NCBI GenBank assembly: GCA_038501625.1
Contig: JAZAYU010000185.1
Coordinates: 434,001-498,000 of the forward strand
Direction: 5' to 3'
DNA length: 64,000 nucleotides
Source: Corbicula japonica
Lineage: Eukaryota > Mollusca > Bivalvia > Venerida > Cyrenidae
In this document: piece after piece, positions 9,746 to 21,200 of the stretch
Layout of the letters: every line of letters begins with the position of its first letter
Position numbering within the stretch: the first letter of the stretch is position 1
Position numbers and translations under genes: made by a program
Notes under the pieces: generated by a model
Told to the model about the DNA's origin: nothing
The model's database searches: none
The model's input: only the letters and a program-made list of their open reading frames with translations

Positions 9746-10137
9746 GGTAGTAGAATAATAATTTCCAACCTTTTTAGCCAAAATCTCCATGAAAATGAAA
9801 TATTACTGCTGCCCAAAAAGGGGTTTTGAGCAAACCTGCTGGATCAATCCACTGTATTAGAAATTAATCAAGTTTGATCACATGCCAGTTGTCCGTCATA
9901 TGTCATCACCAGAGGCTCACTCAATAACAATTAACCTAAGCTCCTTTACTATTTTTTGAATACTGTGTATATGACAACTCCTATCAGATCACATATATCT
10001 TCCGATAGCAGCATCTTAGTAGTAAATCTGACCGAGCATAAGTGTTTAGTTGTATAAACATTTACTTTACAACCTTACAGTCTATCAAACTTATTATTTA
10101 TGATATCAGCTTCTCTATCTGCCATTATGATATCAGT

Positions 10138-10352
10138 CTACTGTGGATACATAAAATTTTTCAGGGGTTTAATTTTCACATATTTTCGTGCTAGGGTAAA
10201 TGCGTAAATTTCAACCCTAGCCAAATTATCCAACATAATCATTATGTCCTAATAAAAAAAAATACAATTGCATGAATTTATGCCCACATGAAATTATTAC
10301 ATTTTGACTTCGAGTAATAATTCTTCCCCGCAAAATTAACTGATGCTACAGT
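10138..10352. mobile_element. AATTTCGCG-type inverted-repeat element
   Basis: Ends CTACTGTGGATACATAAAAT and its partial complement TGATGCTACAGTA; carries GGGGTTTAATTTTCACATAT. Confidence 0.5.
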
Positions 10353-10619
10353 AATTAGTAAAAGACCACAGAGAAGATACTGCTGAGAGAACGGTTTAGG
10401 ACAAAAAAGTAAATTTGAAATGTTTTATTTTAATTAAAGATTTGAGAGCAATCTAAGAAAAAGGGAAAATGTTTTATTATTTTCAAATAGAAAAAGAAAG
10501 GCAAAAAATGAATTATAAATACTGCTTCTCGTATTATTGGAGCTTTTCTCAACTGCAAATATTGACGTAAGATAAAAAATTTAATGACACTGATATTATA
10601 TTAACATTTCCATGTAATT

Positions 10620-10850
10620 TTATCCCTTTACTTCATATATTAAATTTTATTTCAAATGCAACCAGTGTAGGTCCAAATCCATCCAATCTGATCTGGATCT
10701 ACCATGGTTGAGTGTTGGTGAGGAATTACCTAATGAATACAACAGCAAACAGTGTAGATCCCGAGCAGATGGCACCAATGTGCTGACTGATCTGGATCTA
10801 CAGTGTTCGCCTATGAGATAACAGCCATATCACACGGAGTAACAGGTTAC
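10620..10850. mobile_element. TTAA hairpin MITE, degenerate
   Basis: Body recognisable from arms GTGTAGATCC and CTGATCTGGATCTAC; left end eroded. Confidence 0.5.
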
Positions 10851-10897
10851 AACCATAGCAACATACCTGTATAGCCGTTCTGAAGCCCAAACAGGGT

Positions 10898-11038
10898 CGA
10901 ACATTATAAAGCTGAGATTGGAAACCAGTCTCAAATCTCAAGCATCTGATTGGCTGAAATGGCGACCAGTCGCCATTTCAGCCAATCAGATGCTTGAGAT
11001 TTGAGACTGGTTTCCATGCTCAGTTATATAACCTTGGA
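10898..11038. mobile_element. foldback element
   Basis: Near-perfect palindrome, ends ATTATAAAGCTGAGATTGG and CAGTTATATAACCTTGG. Confidence 0.8.
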
Positions 11039-11704
11039 CACGGGTGATTTACTTTGATAATGTGGGAAATTTTACAATCAGTATAGACATGGTGGGATGC
11101 ATGATTTTTAGAAAGGGAAGGTCGTTCGCAACAGTCTTATACATGATCATTTACAAACCCCTGACCAAAATCCCCATTAAAATTAAATATTACTGTCCCA
11201 AAAAGGGGGTTCAAGCAACACTCATCAAGATCTGCCCCTGAGTGTAGACAAACAATGGCCAGAAAAATAAGAAAGATTTTTCTTCTTTTGTAAAGTATCC
11301 CTTCAATTCAAAACATGTGCAATGTTCAAAAGTGAGATTCTCCAATCTAAAGCGCAGGACTTCACAGGTATGTATAAAAATGATTTAGCATGACTTCAAG
11401 TATTTATTCTAACAGTAGCCATATTTATTTTACTGTTAGATACTTTTAACTATTTCTTTTTACAACTTGATACATTTTATAAATAAAAGTTTGGTCACTT
11501 CTCCTGAAAGAAGCTTTTTTTCTTTACTTAGTCACTGCCTCATAACTTATGTGACATAACTATGTCACAACCCTTTTTATTTAAAAGTTTGATGAAGAAT
11601 GATAACAAAATGCGTAAATTACCAATGTTAAGTTTTTGTGATGGACAATCAGATGATGCAATCCTTATGTATCATTATTTTCTTTTGAAAGCGCGGAAGG
11701 AAAA

Positions 11705-11847
11705 TTTAAACCCTTTATATAAATTATAAACATGTATAAGGTTTATATCACATGTGTGACCATTGTAGATCTAGATCAAATGGAACATCTGATCTAGATC
11801 TACACTGTTCTCCAGATAACAGCCTTATCCTATGAGAAAAGGGTTAA
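11705..11847. mobile_element. TTAA hairpin MITE, internally deleted
   Basis: Both ends present (TTTAAACCCTTTA and AGGGTTAA-type) but only one hairpin of the body remains. Confidence 0.6.
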
Positions 11848-11912
11848 ACATTAATTTTAATTGCCAATTAGAACACTGGGTCAACTATGAAAAGATGATG
11901 ATATTCCTTTAC

Positions 11913-12026
11913 CTGCATAGGTTTATCAACATTGGGTTGTCGTTCAGTTCCGGTCTCAACAAAGATGTTCAGCGTGGAATATCCAACAACGGTCAGCATC
12001 TTGTAGAAGTTGTCTATTGTGTAGAT
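11913..12026 (-). CDS. CCDC17: exon 20: C2-like segment end
   Basis: 114 bp, 38 codons, phase 0 both ends. Acceptor gttataattttag, donor GTAAAG. It encodes IYTIDNFYKMLTVVGYSTLN, then IFVETGTERQPNVDKPMQ. Together with exons 18 and 19 it reads as one continuous folded unit. Confidence 0.9.
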
Positions 12027-12659
12027 CTAAAATTATAACAACATGTAGACCTCAATTGTGTCTTTTGCTCAACTAGATTTGCAAAGTTCTAATGCTGATT
12101 TTTGTTTTCTAATTTGCTAGATGCATTGAATTCAAAGGTGATATCAAGGTACTCCAAATTTACTGTGTACAGTGTGAACTTCAGACTGAGTTTATCTTTA
12201 CTAAATGCAAACAATATTATTTAAGGATTGAATCAATATTTGATGGTTTTCATTTGGATATGGAAAACAGTAGGTTTGTTTAAAGTGTGTGAAGCCCATA
12301 GGCGTGATTCGTGATATTAAGGCTTTTTCAAAAGGCTGTTGGAACAGCAACGTTGACGACACAGTGAATGATGGCATGCTTTTTCGTAGCTACTTGTGGC
12401 AAATTGTGAGTGCTCGGCGACGTCACATGTCAAAACATTGTGCAATGCCTAATAAATTATTAACGGCTCTACTGTAGCCACACCTTTAAAAATAATACGT
12501 CATTCTGTTTACCAACAGAAATTATGATCCGTTTGATCAATAAGACTTAATCGTAAAGGGCAAAGTTGAAGTGTAAATATTTATAATTAACACCTTTTAT
12601 CATGTGCTTGGAACAATCCAACTGATCCCCATCTGGATCTGCCCCGGAGACTGACATAC

Positions 12660-12815
12660 CTTTAGGAGAAGTGTAGCAGTCGGTGGTATATTTGTCTCGC
12701 GAAATTCTATTTTCTCTTCGTAGACGGGATTATACACATCGCTGTCTAACTTCACTCCCGTGTTAATATCCTTACCGTACAATTCATAACGGCGGTCCAA
12801 GATGCGGCCAGCAAC
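12660..12815 (-). CDS. CCDC17: exon 19: C2-like segment
   Basis: 156 bp, 52 codons, phase 0 both ends. Acceptor cttccttag, donor GTATGT. It encodes VAGRILDRRYELYGKDINTG, VKLDSDVYNPVYEEKIEFRE and TNIPPTATLLLK. The aspartate-rich turn (KDINTGVKLDSDVYNP) followed by a strand ending PPTATLLLK looks like a strongly constrained domain. Confidence 0.9.
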
Positions 12816-13344
12816 CTAAGGAAGAAAAGTACCAAGAACAAAAAGCTGCATGTTTTATCGATGCTAAGTAATAAAGAGCATAAATTTCATAGCTGTACAG
12901 TAATTTTAAGAAGATGTATACACATTATACAACATTTTGAAAGAGCAGAATAAAAGGACCATTGGAAATACTACAAAATATCACATGCTCTGTATTGTCT
13001 ATCTGATTTACCAAAATGTGGGGTAATTTAGTTATGTGCTTCTAAATAGATGAGAAACAAATTTGTACAAATTTGTCGTAGAAAGTTTTAGATTCACATC
13101 TTTTTGGAAGAATAGCAATGATTTGTCTTTTCCTAGAGACCAATAACAAAGCACAATAAAGTTAGTCAAACACTACATAATTTTAATATTTCTATAAAAA
13201 AATATTCATTAATGTTATTCAAGGTATTCCAACCTGACAGGCCTTCCAGTTTCTAGAATTAAAGCATTTCCGTTTCATAATTGCATGTATGGTCAAAGTC
13301 GAAAAATACTTTTCATAAACATGTACACCAAGGGATACAGCTTT

Positions 13345-13625
13345 AATTCCACAGGTGACCAGTGCATGCTGTCCAATCAGGATCTAACCTGCAAGCTTTT
13401 GAATACATGTATGTGCGGTTTCTTCTTACTAAGAAACAGTGTAGCTCCAACACTTGCTGTTAAAGATTTGTTTTGTTATTTCTGACAAAGAAAAAGAAAG
13501 GGTAAATCCAGATCAGAGGTCACAGATGTGCCGAGGTCACAGATGTGCCAGCTTATCTGGATCATCAAAGGCAGTTTGTTCTGGATCTACACTGTTCGCC
13601 CAGCTATTTCCCATGAAGTAAAATA
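13345..13625. mobile_element. TTAA hairpin MITE, degenerate
   Basis: Scattered hairpin arms; contains a short direct repeat, GAGGTCACAGATGTGCC, around 13,515-13,550. Confidence 0.45.
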
Positions 13626-13724
13626 TGACCAAGCTGAAGTTACATAATTTCATGCAAGATTGTACACGATTTTTAAAACAATATGAGAATTTCAAATTGG
13701 TACCTAAATCCACCACACCCTTAC

Positions 13725-13844
13725 CTTTGTGAAGGTCGCAGAGTCAGGTAAAAATCTACAAGCGTCTATGTACACGTCAAATCCGTCTCCCAGAAGGAAG
13801 GGTTCCTTAATAGGGGTCTTCCTCTCCAGGGGCAACCAGGCAAA
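13725..13844 (-). CDS. CCDC17: exon 18: C2-like segment start
   Basis: 120 bp, 40 codons, phase 0 both ends. Acceptor ttctttatcag, donor GTAAGG. It encodes FAWLPLERKTPIKEPFLLGD, then GFDVYIDACRFLPDSATFTK. The GFDVYIDACRFLPD motif parallels GFVIFYDF of exon 11, again suggesting a repeated domain. Confidence 0.9.
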
Positions 13845-13989
13845 CTGATAAAGAAAGAAACATCAGAATTATACATGACAAAAGTAAACTGAAATTTGAA
13901 CAAACCTTTACTAAGTTTAACATATGATATGAAGAGTTACTTCCCTTAGTAACAGGACTACTCCACATAATTATATGATTTTTATTTTG

Positions 13990-14163
13990 TGAGTGACCTT
14001 AGCAGATCCAGATCAGCTTGTAATCCCTAGCATATGATCTAGATATACAGAGATCCCACAGAAAAAAACCTATAGAATATAAAGCAAACAAAGGAGATCC
14101 AGATGTGGATCTACATTTTTTGCCCATGGGATAGGAAGGATATCCCATGGAGTGAAAGGTTAA
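13990..14163. mobile_element. TTAA hairpin MITE, partial
   Basis: Right end GGAGTGAAAGGTTAA; left end lost. Confidence 0.5.
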
Positions 14164-14394
14164 AATCAAATTTTGTTTTCAGTTATTAAACCTGAGGATA
14201 GACAATACCACTTAGTGCACACATATACAAATTTTAAGTAAGACTAATAAATGAATGTTTTCATATCCATATTTGACGTTGAAATGTTCATTGTACTCTC
14301 AGTCCAAACATAGACAACGACAAGATCCAAAACCTGCATGATTATTTTATCTTTCTTAAAACTGATATTGAGTGGTCTAAAATTCAGAAGAATA

Positions 14395-14688
14395 TTATCT
14401 CCCTTGATTATCTTGGGTAAAGTCTTATTATCTCTCTTGATTACCTCAGGTAATGTCTTATTATCTCCCTTGATTATCTCAGGAAATGTCAGGTAAATGA
14501 TGTATTATCTCCCTTGATAATCTTGGGTTAAATCTTATTATCTCCCTTGAATACCTTAGGTAAAGTGCCTTATTATTTCCCTTGATTACCTCTGGTAGTG
14601 TCTTATTATCTCCCTTGATTACCTCGGGTAAAGTGTCTAGTTAACTCCCTTTATTACCTCCGGTAGTGTCATAATTTCCCTTGATTAC
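14395..14688 (-). repeat. minisatellite reiterating the exon 17 splice donor
   Basis: About eight units of 33-40 bp directly after exon 17, each carrying a version of CCTTGATTACCTCGGGTAA (plus strand), which on the minus strand is the exon edge plus donor ACCCGAG|GTAATCAAGG. Centres lie near 14405, 14440, 14472, 14515, 14549, 14582, 14617 and 14650, with the functional copy at 14,681. Confidence 0.85.
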
Positions 14689-14948
14689 CTCGGGTAAGGT
14701 GTCTTCATCCTCCTCGGCTTCCGACAGGTCACTCGGTGTAAGGGACCCAGGCCGGGGCTGACCCTGGAACACATAAACCCTGAGGGTGGCCTTGCCATAG
14801 CGCTGCCAGTCTCTGGTGTAGGGCTGGTCGCTCACCGGTACTTGGTTGGGCTCCGGAATAGGAGGTTGGAAGAGAGGCATGGTGTGTGTGCCTTGATTGA
14901 TGGACATTGTATTTGGATTGAAAGTTTTTCTCTTTTTAGTTGGCAAGT
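14689..14948 (-). CDS. CCDC17: exon 17: extension, with acidic end and reiterated donor
   Basis: 260 bp, phase 1 in, phase 0 out. Acceptor attttttacag, donor GTAATC after codons for DTLPE. It encodes LPTKKRKTFNPNTMSINQGT, a proline-rich PLFQPPIPEPNQVPVSDQPY, the strand ATLRVYVFQGQPRPGS and an acidic EAEEDEDTLPE. The donor and the bases around it are repeated about nine times in the adjoining intron (14,395-14,688). Only the phase-0 donor at 14,688 fits the next exon. Confidence 0.85.
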
Positions 14949-15708
14949 CTGTAAAAAATAGTGAGCACTAATAATTTGTTATCAGCATATTTTGTGCGGG
15001 TATAATTTTCATGTACTGAAACACTTTCATTTCGCCTGGTCAAAATTTTCGCAATTTTTGTTAATAATCAGATGGGTTTTTTTATTCGGGTGTATATGCA
15101 TCAGCAACCTTGTCAGAATCAAAACCAGAAGTCATAAATGGGAAACGGTGAAAAGGTCACTATTGCGCAGTCAAAGTAAACTTGCTGGATATCCACATAC
15201 AGAATAAAAATCAAAAGCTTATCTTAGATAATGGAAGGAAATAATTGTTTATATTTTTTGACAAATATATTTAATAAAATAATAAAATCAAATAAATGAA
15301 TGGTGGCCAAAAAGGTATTATATGTGGCATTTATAGCAATTAAACTTTATATTAAGTTGCCTATTTTTTTATATACTTATTTTTGGATAATATATGGAAA
15401 CTAATGATATACATGAGGTATTTATGAATTTGCAAGGTAAGCAAATCACAAATTTTTGTTAAAATAAAACTAATGCAAAATGTAATACACATAAGGTTGC
15501 TACATTAAGACTTGGTAGGAAACTATTCAACTGCTTTATAATTTAGATAAACACCTAACAATCTGCTAATAAAATTAAAATAGAGACATACATCATTTTA
15601 AAACCATGGACTCAACCTACTGTCATGACTGTTCCAGCACAAAAAGAATGAATTTTCTCTCCCACTATAAAATACTACAGTAGTTACGATCATCGGTTGT
15701 AAACGTAC

Positions 15709-15988
15709 CTTCGTTACAGCGGACTAGTGGTAGGTAGGACCAGGCGACACAAGTTTCCTCGTCATACAGCGAGGCTTCCTGTGCGCCCTGTTCAGGCATC
15801 ATGAAATCATCTAGCATGTCAGACTGACGTTTTTTGAGGTAAAGACGAGCGATGAGGACCATGTCACCCTGGTACTCAACGTCCTGGAACGAGGCTTCCT
15901 GTTGACCAAACACGTGGTAGCCATATTTAAAGTTAGAACGGACGGCAGTAGTACTGCAGGTGACAGGGCTTGTTGATGATTGTACAAC
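15709..15988 (-). CDS. CCDC17: exon 16: beta-rich extension
   Basis: 280 bp, phase 0 in, phase 1 out. Acceptor attaattcag, donor GTACGT. It encodes VVQSSTSPVTCSTTAVRSNF, YGYHVFGQQEASFQDVEYQG, then DMVLIARLYLKKRQSDM and CVAWSYLPLVRCNE. The run ending W-YLPL resembles the end of a beta-sandwich domain similar in layout to the core W-KIPLF motif, which suggests an internal duplication of the fold. Confidence 0.88.
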
Positions 15989-16197
15989 CTGAATTAATAA
16001 AATAATCAATTAAATCACTTCCACTCAATTCAAACTGAGAGGCACTTGTATTCGTGGTCATAAAATTTCATGGTTTTCTATTCGATATCATTTCATAGGT
16101 TCTTAAATTTGTGTAATTTTCCTAACTTTATTTAAGTTTAATTTACTTATTTCGTGGTAGTTTTAAATTTGTAGATTGATCTGCCCACGAAATTCGC

Positions 16198-16446
16198 TTA
16201 ACCCTTTCCTCCATATATACGCATTTTTACACGTGTGCAACCAGTGTAGATCCAGATCAGCCAGCGCATCCATTCCGTCTGATTAGGATCTGCACTGGTC
16301 GCATTTTGGTCAGATATAACCTACCGGTAGTAAATCAAAAAGCAAACAGTGCAGATCCTGATCAGATGGCACGGATGTGCCAGCTGATCTGGATCTACAA
16401 TAGTCGCACATATGTAAAAATGTGTATATATGGAGGAAAGGGTTAA
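16198..16446 (+). mobile_element. TTAA hairpin MITE, full length
   Basis: Both TTAA ends and both terminal repeats are intact (CCCTTTCCTCCATA left, TATGGAGGAAAGGG right), one of the clearest pairs in the window. Confidence 0.88.
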
Positions 16447-16577
16447 ATAAATATCCCACAAACATTTTAAAATTTTTAAAGATATTTTTAAATCTTAGCC
16501 ATTCTTGGATTTTCCCAATGTATACAACTTATCTTAAAACTGCTTAGAAGAAATGATTCTTAAGTCTTTAGAATTAA

Positions 16578-17160
16578 ACCTTTTACTCCATGGATATATC
16601 ATAGTGGATATTTGATCAGAATAATCAAATAAATCTAGAGCCCAATCCTGATCTGACTGAACAGATGTGCAGGCTGATCCGGATCTTCACACAGCACAGA
16701 TAGGATCTTATCCTTTGAGTGAACGGTGTAGAGTAACGAATAAAGCACAAATGCATTAATTCTTTCTGATGGGAATTAAGAAATAATTCAAGGTAAAAAA
16801 AATTAACTTTTGTCATGAAATTTTCAGACATTTAGTATTTTTTTTAGAATAAAAAAACAGTTATATATAAAGATAAAATATATATTAATTCTGTTTTTAT
16901 TCTTGGAATTGTGTCCAAAAATTTGGTGAACAAAAGAGTAAAAATTCATAATGAATTTACTCCTTCCTCCAAAACATGGGCTAACAGTGTAGATCCAGAT
17001 CAGCCTTTCATCTGTGCTCTCTGATCAGGATCTACATCATTTTTAGATTAATTTTGGTTTTTAATGATAAAGATATTCCAGTAAAAGTCCTGATCAGACA
17101 GCATGGATGTGCCTGCTGAACTAGATCTACACTGTTGGTCATGGGATAACAACCATATCC
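16578..17160. mobile_element. TTAA hairpin MITE, two degenerate copies
   Basis: Bodies at about 16,578-16,735 and 16,960-17,160, with eroded ends. Confidence 0.5.
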
Positions 17161-17164
17161 CAAA

Positions 17165-17437
17165 TTAACCCTTTCCTGTATAGATACGCATTTTAACGCA
17201 TGTGCATCCAGTGTAGATCCAGATCAGCCGGCACATCCATGCCGTCTGATCAGGATCTGCACTGGTCGCATTTTGGTCAGAAATAACCTAATAAATCAAA
17301 AAGCGAACAGTTTAGATCCTGATCAATCAAAAAGCGAACAGTTTAGATCCTGATCAGACGGCACGGATGTGCCGTTTGATCTGGATCTAAACTGTTCGCC
17401 CTAGCAATAAAGGTGTGTCTGTACAGGAAAGGGTTTA
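17165..17437 (+). mobile_element. TTAA hairpin MITE with internal duplication
   Basis: Full ends. The stretch AATCAAAAAGCGAACAGTTT plus AGATCCTGATC occurs twice in tandem between the hairpins. It ends about 30 bp from exon 15. Confidence 0.8.
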
Positions 17438-17469
17438 ATTGACTACAGGACTTGGAAAGACAGTGTTAC

Positions 17470-17662
17470 CTTTCCAGTTGAAGCATAGTAAGCAGTAAGT
17501 CTAACTTTCCCCTCCCCCTGCTCAGCATGTTTAACTCGGTCCACCTGGAACCCCAACGTCATATCTTGGAGTGCCATAATTTGCGGCGGAGAAGTTGAGC
17601 GCGGCGCTCTGTGATGGATGGATGGTAAGCGCTCCTGCGGTGTTGGCGGTGCCGGCTGTGCG
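17470..17662 (-). CDS. CCDC17: exon 15: linker into second beta-rich region
   Basis: 193 bp, phase 2 in, phase 0 out. Acceptor ttgattgcag, donor GTAACA. It starts with a proline-rich AQPAPPTPQERLPSIHHR, then ALQDMTLGFQVDRVKHAEQG and KVRLTAYYASTGK. The F-VDRVKxAExGxxxVRLTAYY pattern looks like the first strands of a C2-type beta sandwich; the fold is inferred. Confidence 0.87.
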
Positions 17663-18535
17663 CTGCAATCAAATGGCCACTAGTTAAAGTCGTATTTATT
17701 GGACATACATAATAGCCAAATGAAAAAAATAGAGCATTTTTAAATTGTACTTGTTCTCATTTTTTTTCAATTAGTAATACTTACTTAATAAAAAAATGTT
17801 TTTTGAAATTTAAAAAAAACACACAATATTTAAACAATTATGAAAATATGAGTGGAATTAAAAAGTAATTATTTAACAAAAATAATCAAAATAATGATAA
17901 TTCATTACATCTTTGTTCAAGGGACTTAACTGATCTATTTTCACATATTTGTTATTAGTACACCATCTTTAAGATATTCCCATAAAAGAGCATTTCCCTA
18001 ACTAAGATAACATTTGCAATGATTCTAAAGAAGTATTTCTACATATAGCAAGCATATACGCCACAAAGCTAAACATTAAAGCCCTAGCCCTAAACTAAGA
18101 ATATACTATTGAAAAATCATATTTGTCCATATATACTCCAATATATAAACTCTCTAACAGAACACAAAAGGTCCGATCGAATTCTTTCTTATGGACAGGA
18201 TTTTCAATGATATTGTTAAATTATCGTTAACAAACTTTTTAGAAGCTAAATATAATGGAGGTATATTTAGCACAGATTTTTGACGAAGAGACCACTTCAT
18301 GCGCGACTCAATTTCCGTGACGTTTCGGAAATCCTATTTTCGCTTTTAGTCGCGCAGACCAAATTTATTATAGTAAATTAAAATTTTATTAGCCCGAACT
18401 AATGCTGCAAATTTGTGCCTATAGTTCCAAATACATGTAATATTTCATACAAGAACAGATTAAATTGAAGTAATGCCGCTTTAAATTTAACACAATGGAA
18501 ACTGTTAACAGGTAGCCTAAGCCATTTATTTCAAG
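17663..18535. other. intron sequence, little structure
   Basis: Mostly AT-rich. A fragment near 18,290-18,370 with TCGCG motifs looks like repeat debris. No exon found. Confidence 0.4.
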
Positions 18536-18782
18536 GGATACGGCAGATATCAGACTTTCCGAAGTTGGAAAGTGTCAGACATTTGGTCAGACAAGACGTG
18601 AAAATTTGTCCGACTAAAACAAGTTCTGTCAGACTGAAACATGTTAAAAAAGTATGAGCAAGTATTAAGAGTTCAAATTTGTGTCTGACATTCGGTCTGA
18701 TAACATAAGAAATCACGTTTGACCGGGTCAAATTTTACCAGACAGCTCCTTCGGTCTGGCAACTTTCGGGATATCTGAGATA
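18536..18782. mobile_element. imperfect inverted-repeat element
   Basis: Ends GGGATACGGCAGATATCAGAC and GGGATATCTGAGATA-type sequence in opposite orientation, with repeated GTCAGACNNNNGGTC motifs inside. Probably a MITE of another family. Confidence 0.45.
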
Positions 18783-18789
18783 AAAATTC

Positions 18790-19426
18790 CCATGAGCCAT
18801 TAGTGTAGATCCAGAACAGTCTGCACATCCGTGCCATTAAATATATGGATCTACACCAGTTTTTTTTTCAAATTTCAGAATCCCAATAAGACATTGACGC
18901 CAAAAATTGACTATTCCTGACATCCGGTTCCCATGCACAGCGTATTTCACTCTCCCTGCACATTAATGCTGCTGATCAGGATCATCTCTTTCGCATTAGG
19001 TTATTTCTGACGAAGAAGGGACCAGTGTAGATTCAGATCAGCCACTGGCACACCAGTGCAATCTGATCTAGATCTACAACTGTTTGCTTCTTAGTTATAT
19101 AAAATAACTCTAACAACAAACAGTGCAAATCCACATCCAAGACTTCACAATTTAATGTGAAGGCTGAGATCTAGATCTACACTAGTCAAAGCTATATCCC
19201 AGTAATTTATATGTTTTTAATGCATGTTTGACCTGTGTAGATCCAGATCAGCCAGCACATCTATGACATCTGATCTGGATCAACACTGGTCACTTCTTGG
19301 TCAGAAATAACCTAATGAATCTAAAAACAGAGTAGATCCTGATAAGATGACATGGATGTGCCTGCTGATCTGGATCTACACTGTTGACCCTCGCAATAAA
19401 GGTGTATCAATGGAGTGACAGGTTAA
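18790..19426. mobile_element. cluster of TTAA hairpin MITE remnants
   Basis: About three degenerate copies; the last (from about 19,205) has a right end AGTGACAGGTTAA. Confidence 0.55.
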
Positions 19427-19749
19427 AGGGTTTTCCATCACCTGCAGGCAACTAGGTATGTAGCATTAGCAACTCAAATAAGTGTGAAAACATAATTAAA
19501 TGAAAAACCAAACCCAAGGATAACATTTAGAAATTTGAATGAAAAAAGTTAAATGACAACGTCATACATGATTATAATTTAGAAAACTTCTAAGAATTGT
19601 GATTTGTACAAGTAATCTCAAAGCTTATTGATTATAATTAAGGATGTCTTCAGAAATTTTCAATGTATGACATTTCCATTTTTAAACAAATGCTGGCTAA
19701 ACTATGGGTTTCAGGGATAACCACCAAATGCTTGACACAACAGAATTAC

Positions 19750-19859
19750 CTGCCCCTCCTTGGCGTCCTAGGTGTGGGCAAGGGCGGGGTTGCAGTAGGG
19801 GGAGGGGGTATGTTATGTTTGGGCGAGTATACCGGAATTTTTATTTCCGGTGCCTCAAA
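19750..19859 (-). CDS. CCDC17: exon 14: proline/threonine linker
   Basis: 110 bp, phase 0 in, phase 2 out, bridging exons 13 and 15 exactly. Acceptor tttcttccag, donor GTAATT. It encodes FEAPEIKIPVYSPKHN, then a proline/threonine-rich run (IPPPPTATPPLPTPRTPRRG). It is notably GC-richer than its flanks. Confidence 0.8.
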
Positions 19860-19918
19860 CTGGAAGAAATAAATTGTGTTAGTAAGCAGTAATAAGTTGT
19901 TGCATTATTTTCTAACCC

Positions 19919-20101
19919 TTAACTCCATAATTATAATATAATCTTTTTTATTTTTGTGACCAGTGTAGATGACATCTGATCTGGATCTGCATTGGTCTCA
20001 TCTTTGTCAGAAATATTCTAATGAATCAGAAATGTGCGAGCTGATCTGGATCTGCACATGTTGCACATGAGTAAAAACATATCTATGGAGTAAATGGTTA
20101 A
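19919..20101. mobile_element. TTAA hairpin MITE, deleted, abutting the next copy
   Basis: Its right TTAA (20,098-20,101) directly adjoins the TTAA of the reference copy at 20,102, so two elements sit end to end. Confidence 0.65.
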
Positions 20102-20343
20102 TTAACCCTTTCCTCCATATATACGCATTTTTACGCATGTGCGACCAGTGTAGATCCAGATCAGCCGGCACATCCGTGCCGTCTGATCAGGATCTGCACT
20201 GGTCGCATTTTAGTCAGAAATAACCGAATGAATCAAAAAGTGAACAGTTTAGATCCTGATCAGACGGCACGGATGTGCCGGCTGATCTGGATCTAAACTG
20301 TTCGCCCTACCAATAAAGGTGTATCTGTACAGGAAAGGGTTAA
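20102..20343 (+). mobile_element. TTAA-flanked hairpin MITE, reference copy
   Basis: The best-preserved copy of the dominant repeat: TTAA, terminal inverted repeat CCCTTTCCTCCATA (the right end is slightly changed here), and two internal hairpins. Hairpin 1 runs from GACCAGTGTAGATCCAGATC to its partner GATCAGGATCTGCACTGGTC. Hairpin 2 runs from GAACAGTTTAGATCCTGATC to GATCTGGATCTAAACTGTTC. The hairpin centres are exact reverse complements of each other, so the element can also fold as one long hairpin. The TTAA target and CCCT ends fit piggyBac-type (or Kolobok-type) transposition. About 240 bp, no coding capacity, mobilised by an unseen transposase. Confidence 0.85.
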
Positions 20344-20989
20344 ATAAGCATCAAAATAGGTAAGTACAATCACCATTTAAAATTCAAGACATTTCTAAAA
20401 ATGTGCAAAATTTAAAACAAACAAACCTACACCAAAACATTATACATGTCCATCCAAAGGCAAGAAGTTAGTATTTTTAGGTTGGTGTAAGTTTACAATA
20501 GACTTTGACAAAAGCAATAATTGTATGGGGCACGTCACAGTAAAAGGTACATTCAGACAGTTGACGTCAATTCTTGAATTAACATCATCATGATCATAAA
20601 TTTGAGCAGCAACATTAATTTACTTATTATGCATTTCGGGTAAAAATAATGTTTTTAGGTAAAATGTTTAAGGAAATCACATACTGGTATTAGTTATGGG
20701 AAAATAATAAGTAAGTTCTTACCAAATATAGAAACAAATTTTTTTTTACAAAATTTCACCAACGAAAATACCTTTTTCCAGGGTGACACTGCCCCATATA
20801 ACCTTTCACATTCAGTTCCTTCCAACTGATCTTTTGAAAGATTATAAAATTACTTTATGAAAATATTCTACATCAAGTGATTAGATGCTACTTTCCAACC
20901 TAAAAGCTACCCATTTAAAGGTGGAAGGGAAAATATCAAAATTAATGAATTTCCTAAAAGTATTGAATACAATATGATTATAATATGTA

Positions 20990-21200
20990 TTAACCCTTTC
21001 CTTGATATATATACGCATTTTTACTCATGTGCGACCCGTGTAGAACCAGATCAGCTGGCACATCCATGCCGTCTGATCAGGATCTGCACTGGTTGCATTT
21101 TGGTCAGAAATAACCTAATGAATCACGGATGTGCCGGCTGATCTGGATCTAAACTGTCGCCCCTTGCAATAAAGGTGTATCTATACAGGAAAGGGTTTAA
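20990..21200 (+). mobile_element. TTAA hairpin MITE
   Basis: Ends intact; a deletion of about 30 bp removes the left arm of the second hairpin. Confidence 0.8.

Noticed and set aside
20102..20343. The regular repeats as a CRISPR array
   Set aside because: Copies are about 240 bp, palindromic, TTAA-bounded and in both orientations at irregular spacing in a eukaryotic intron context.
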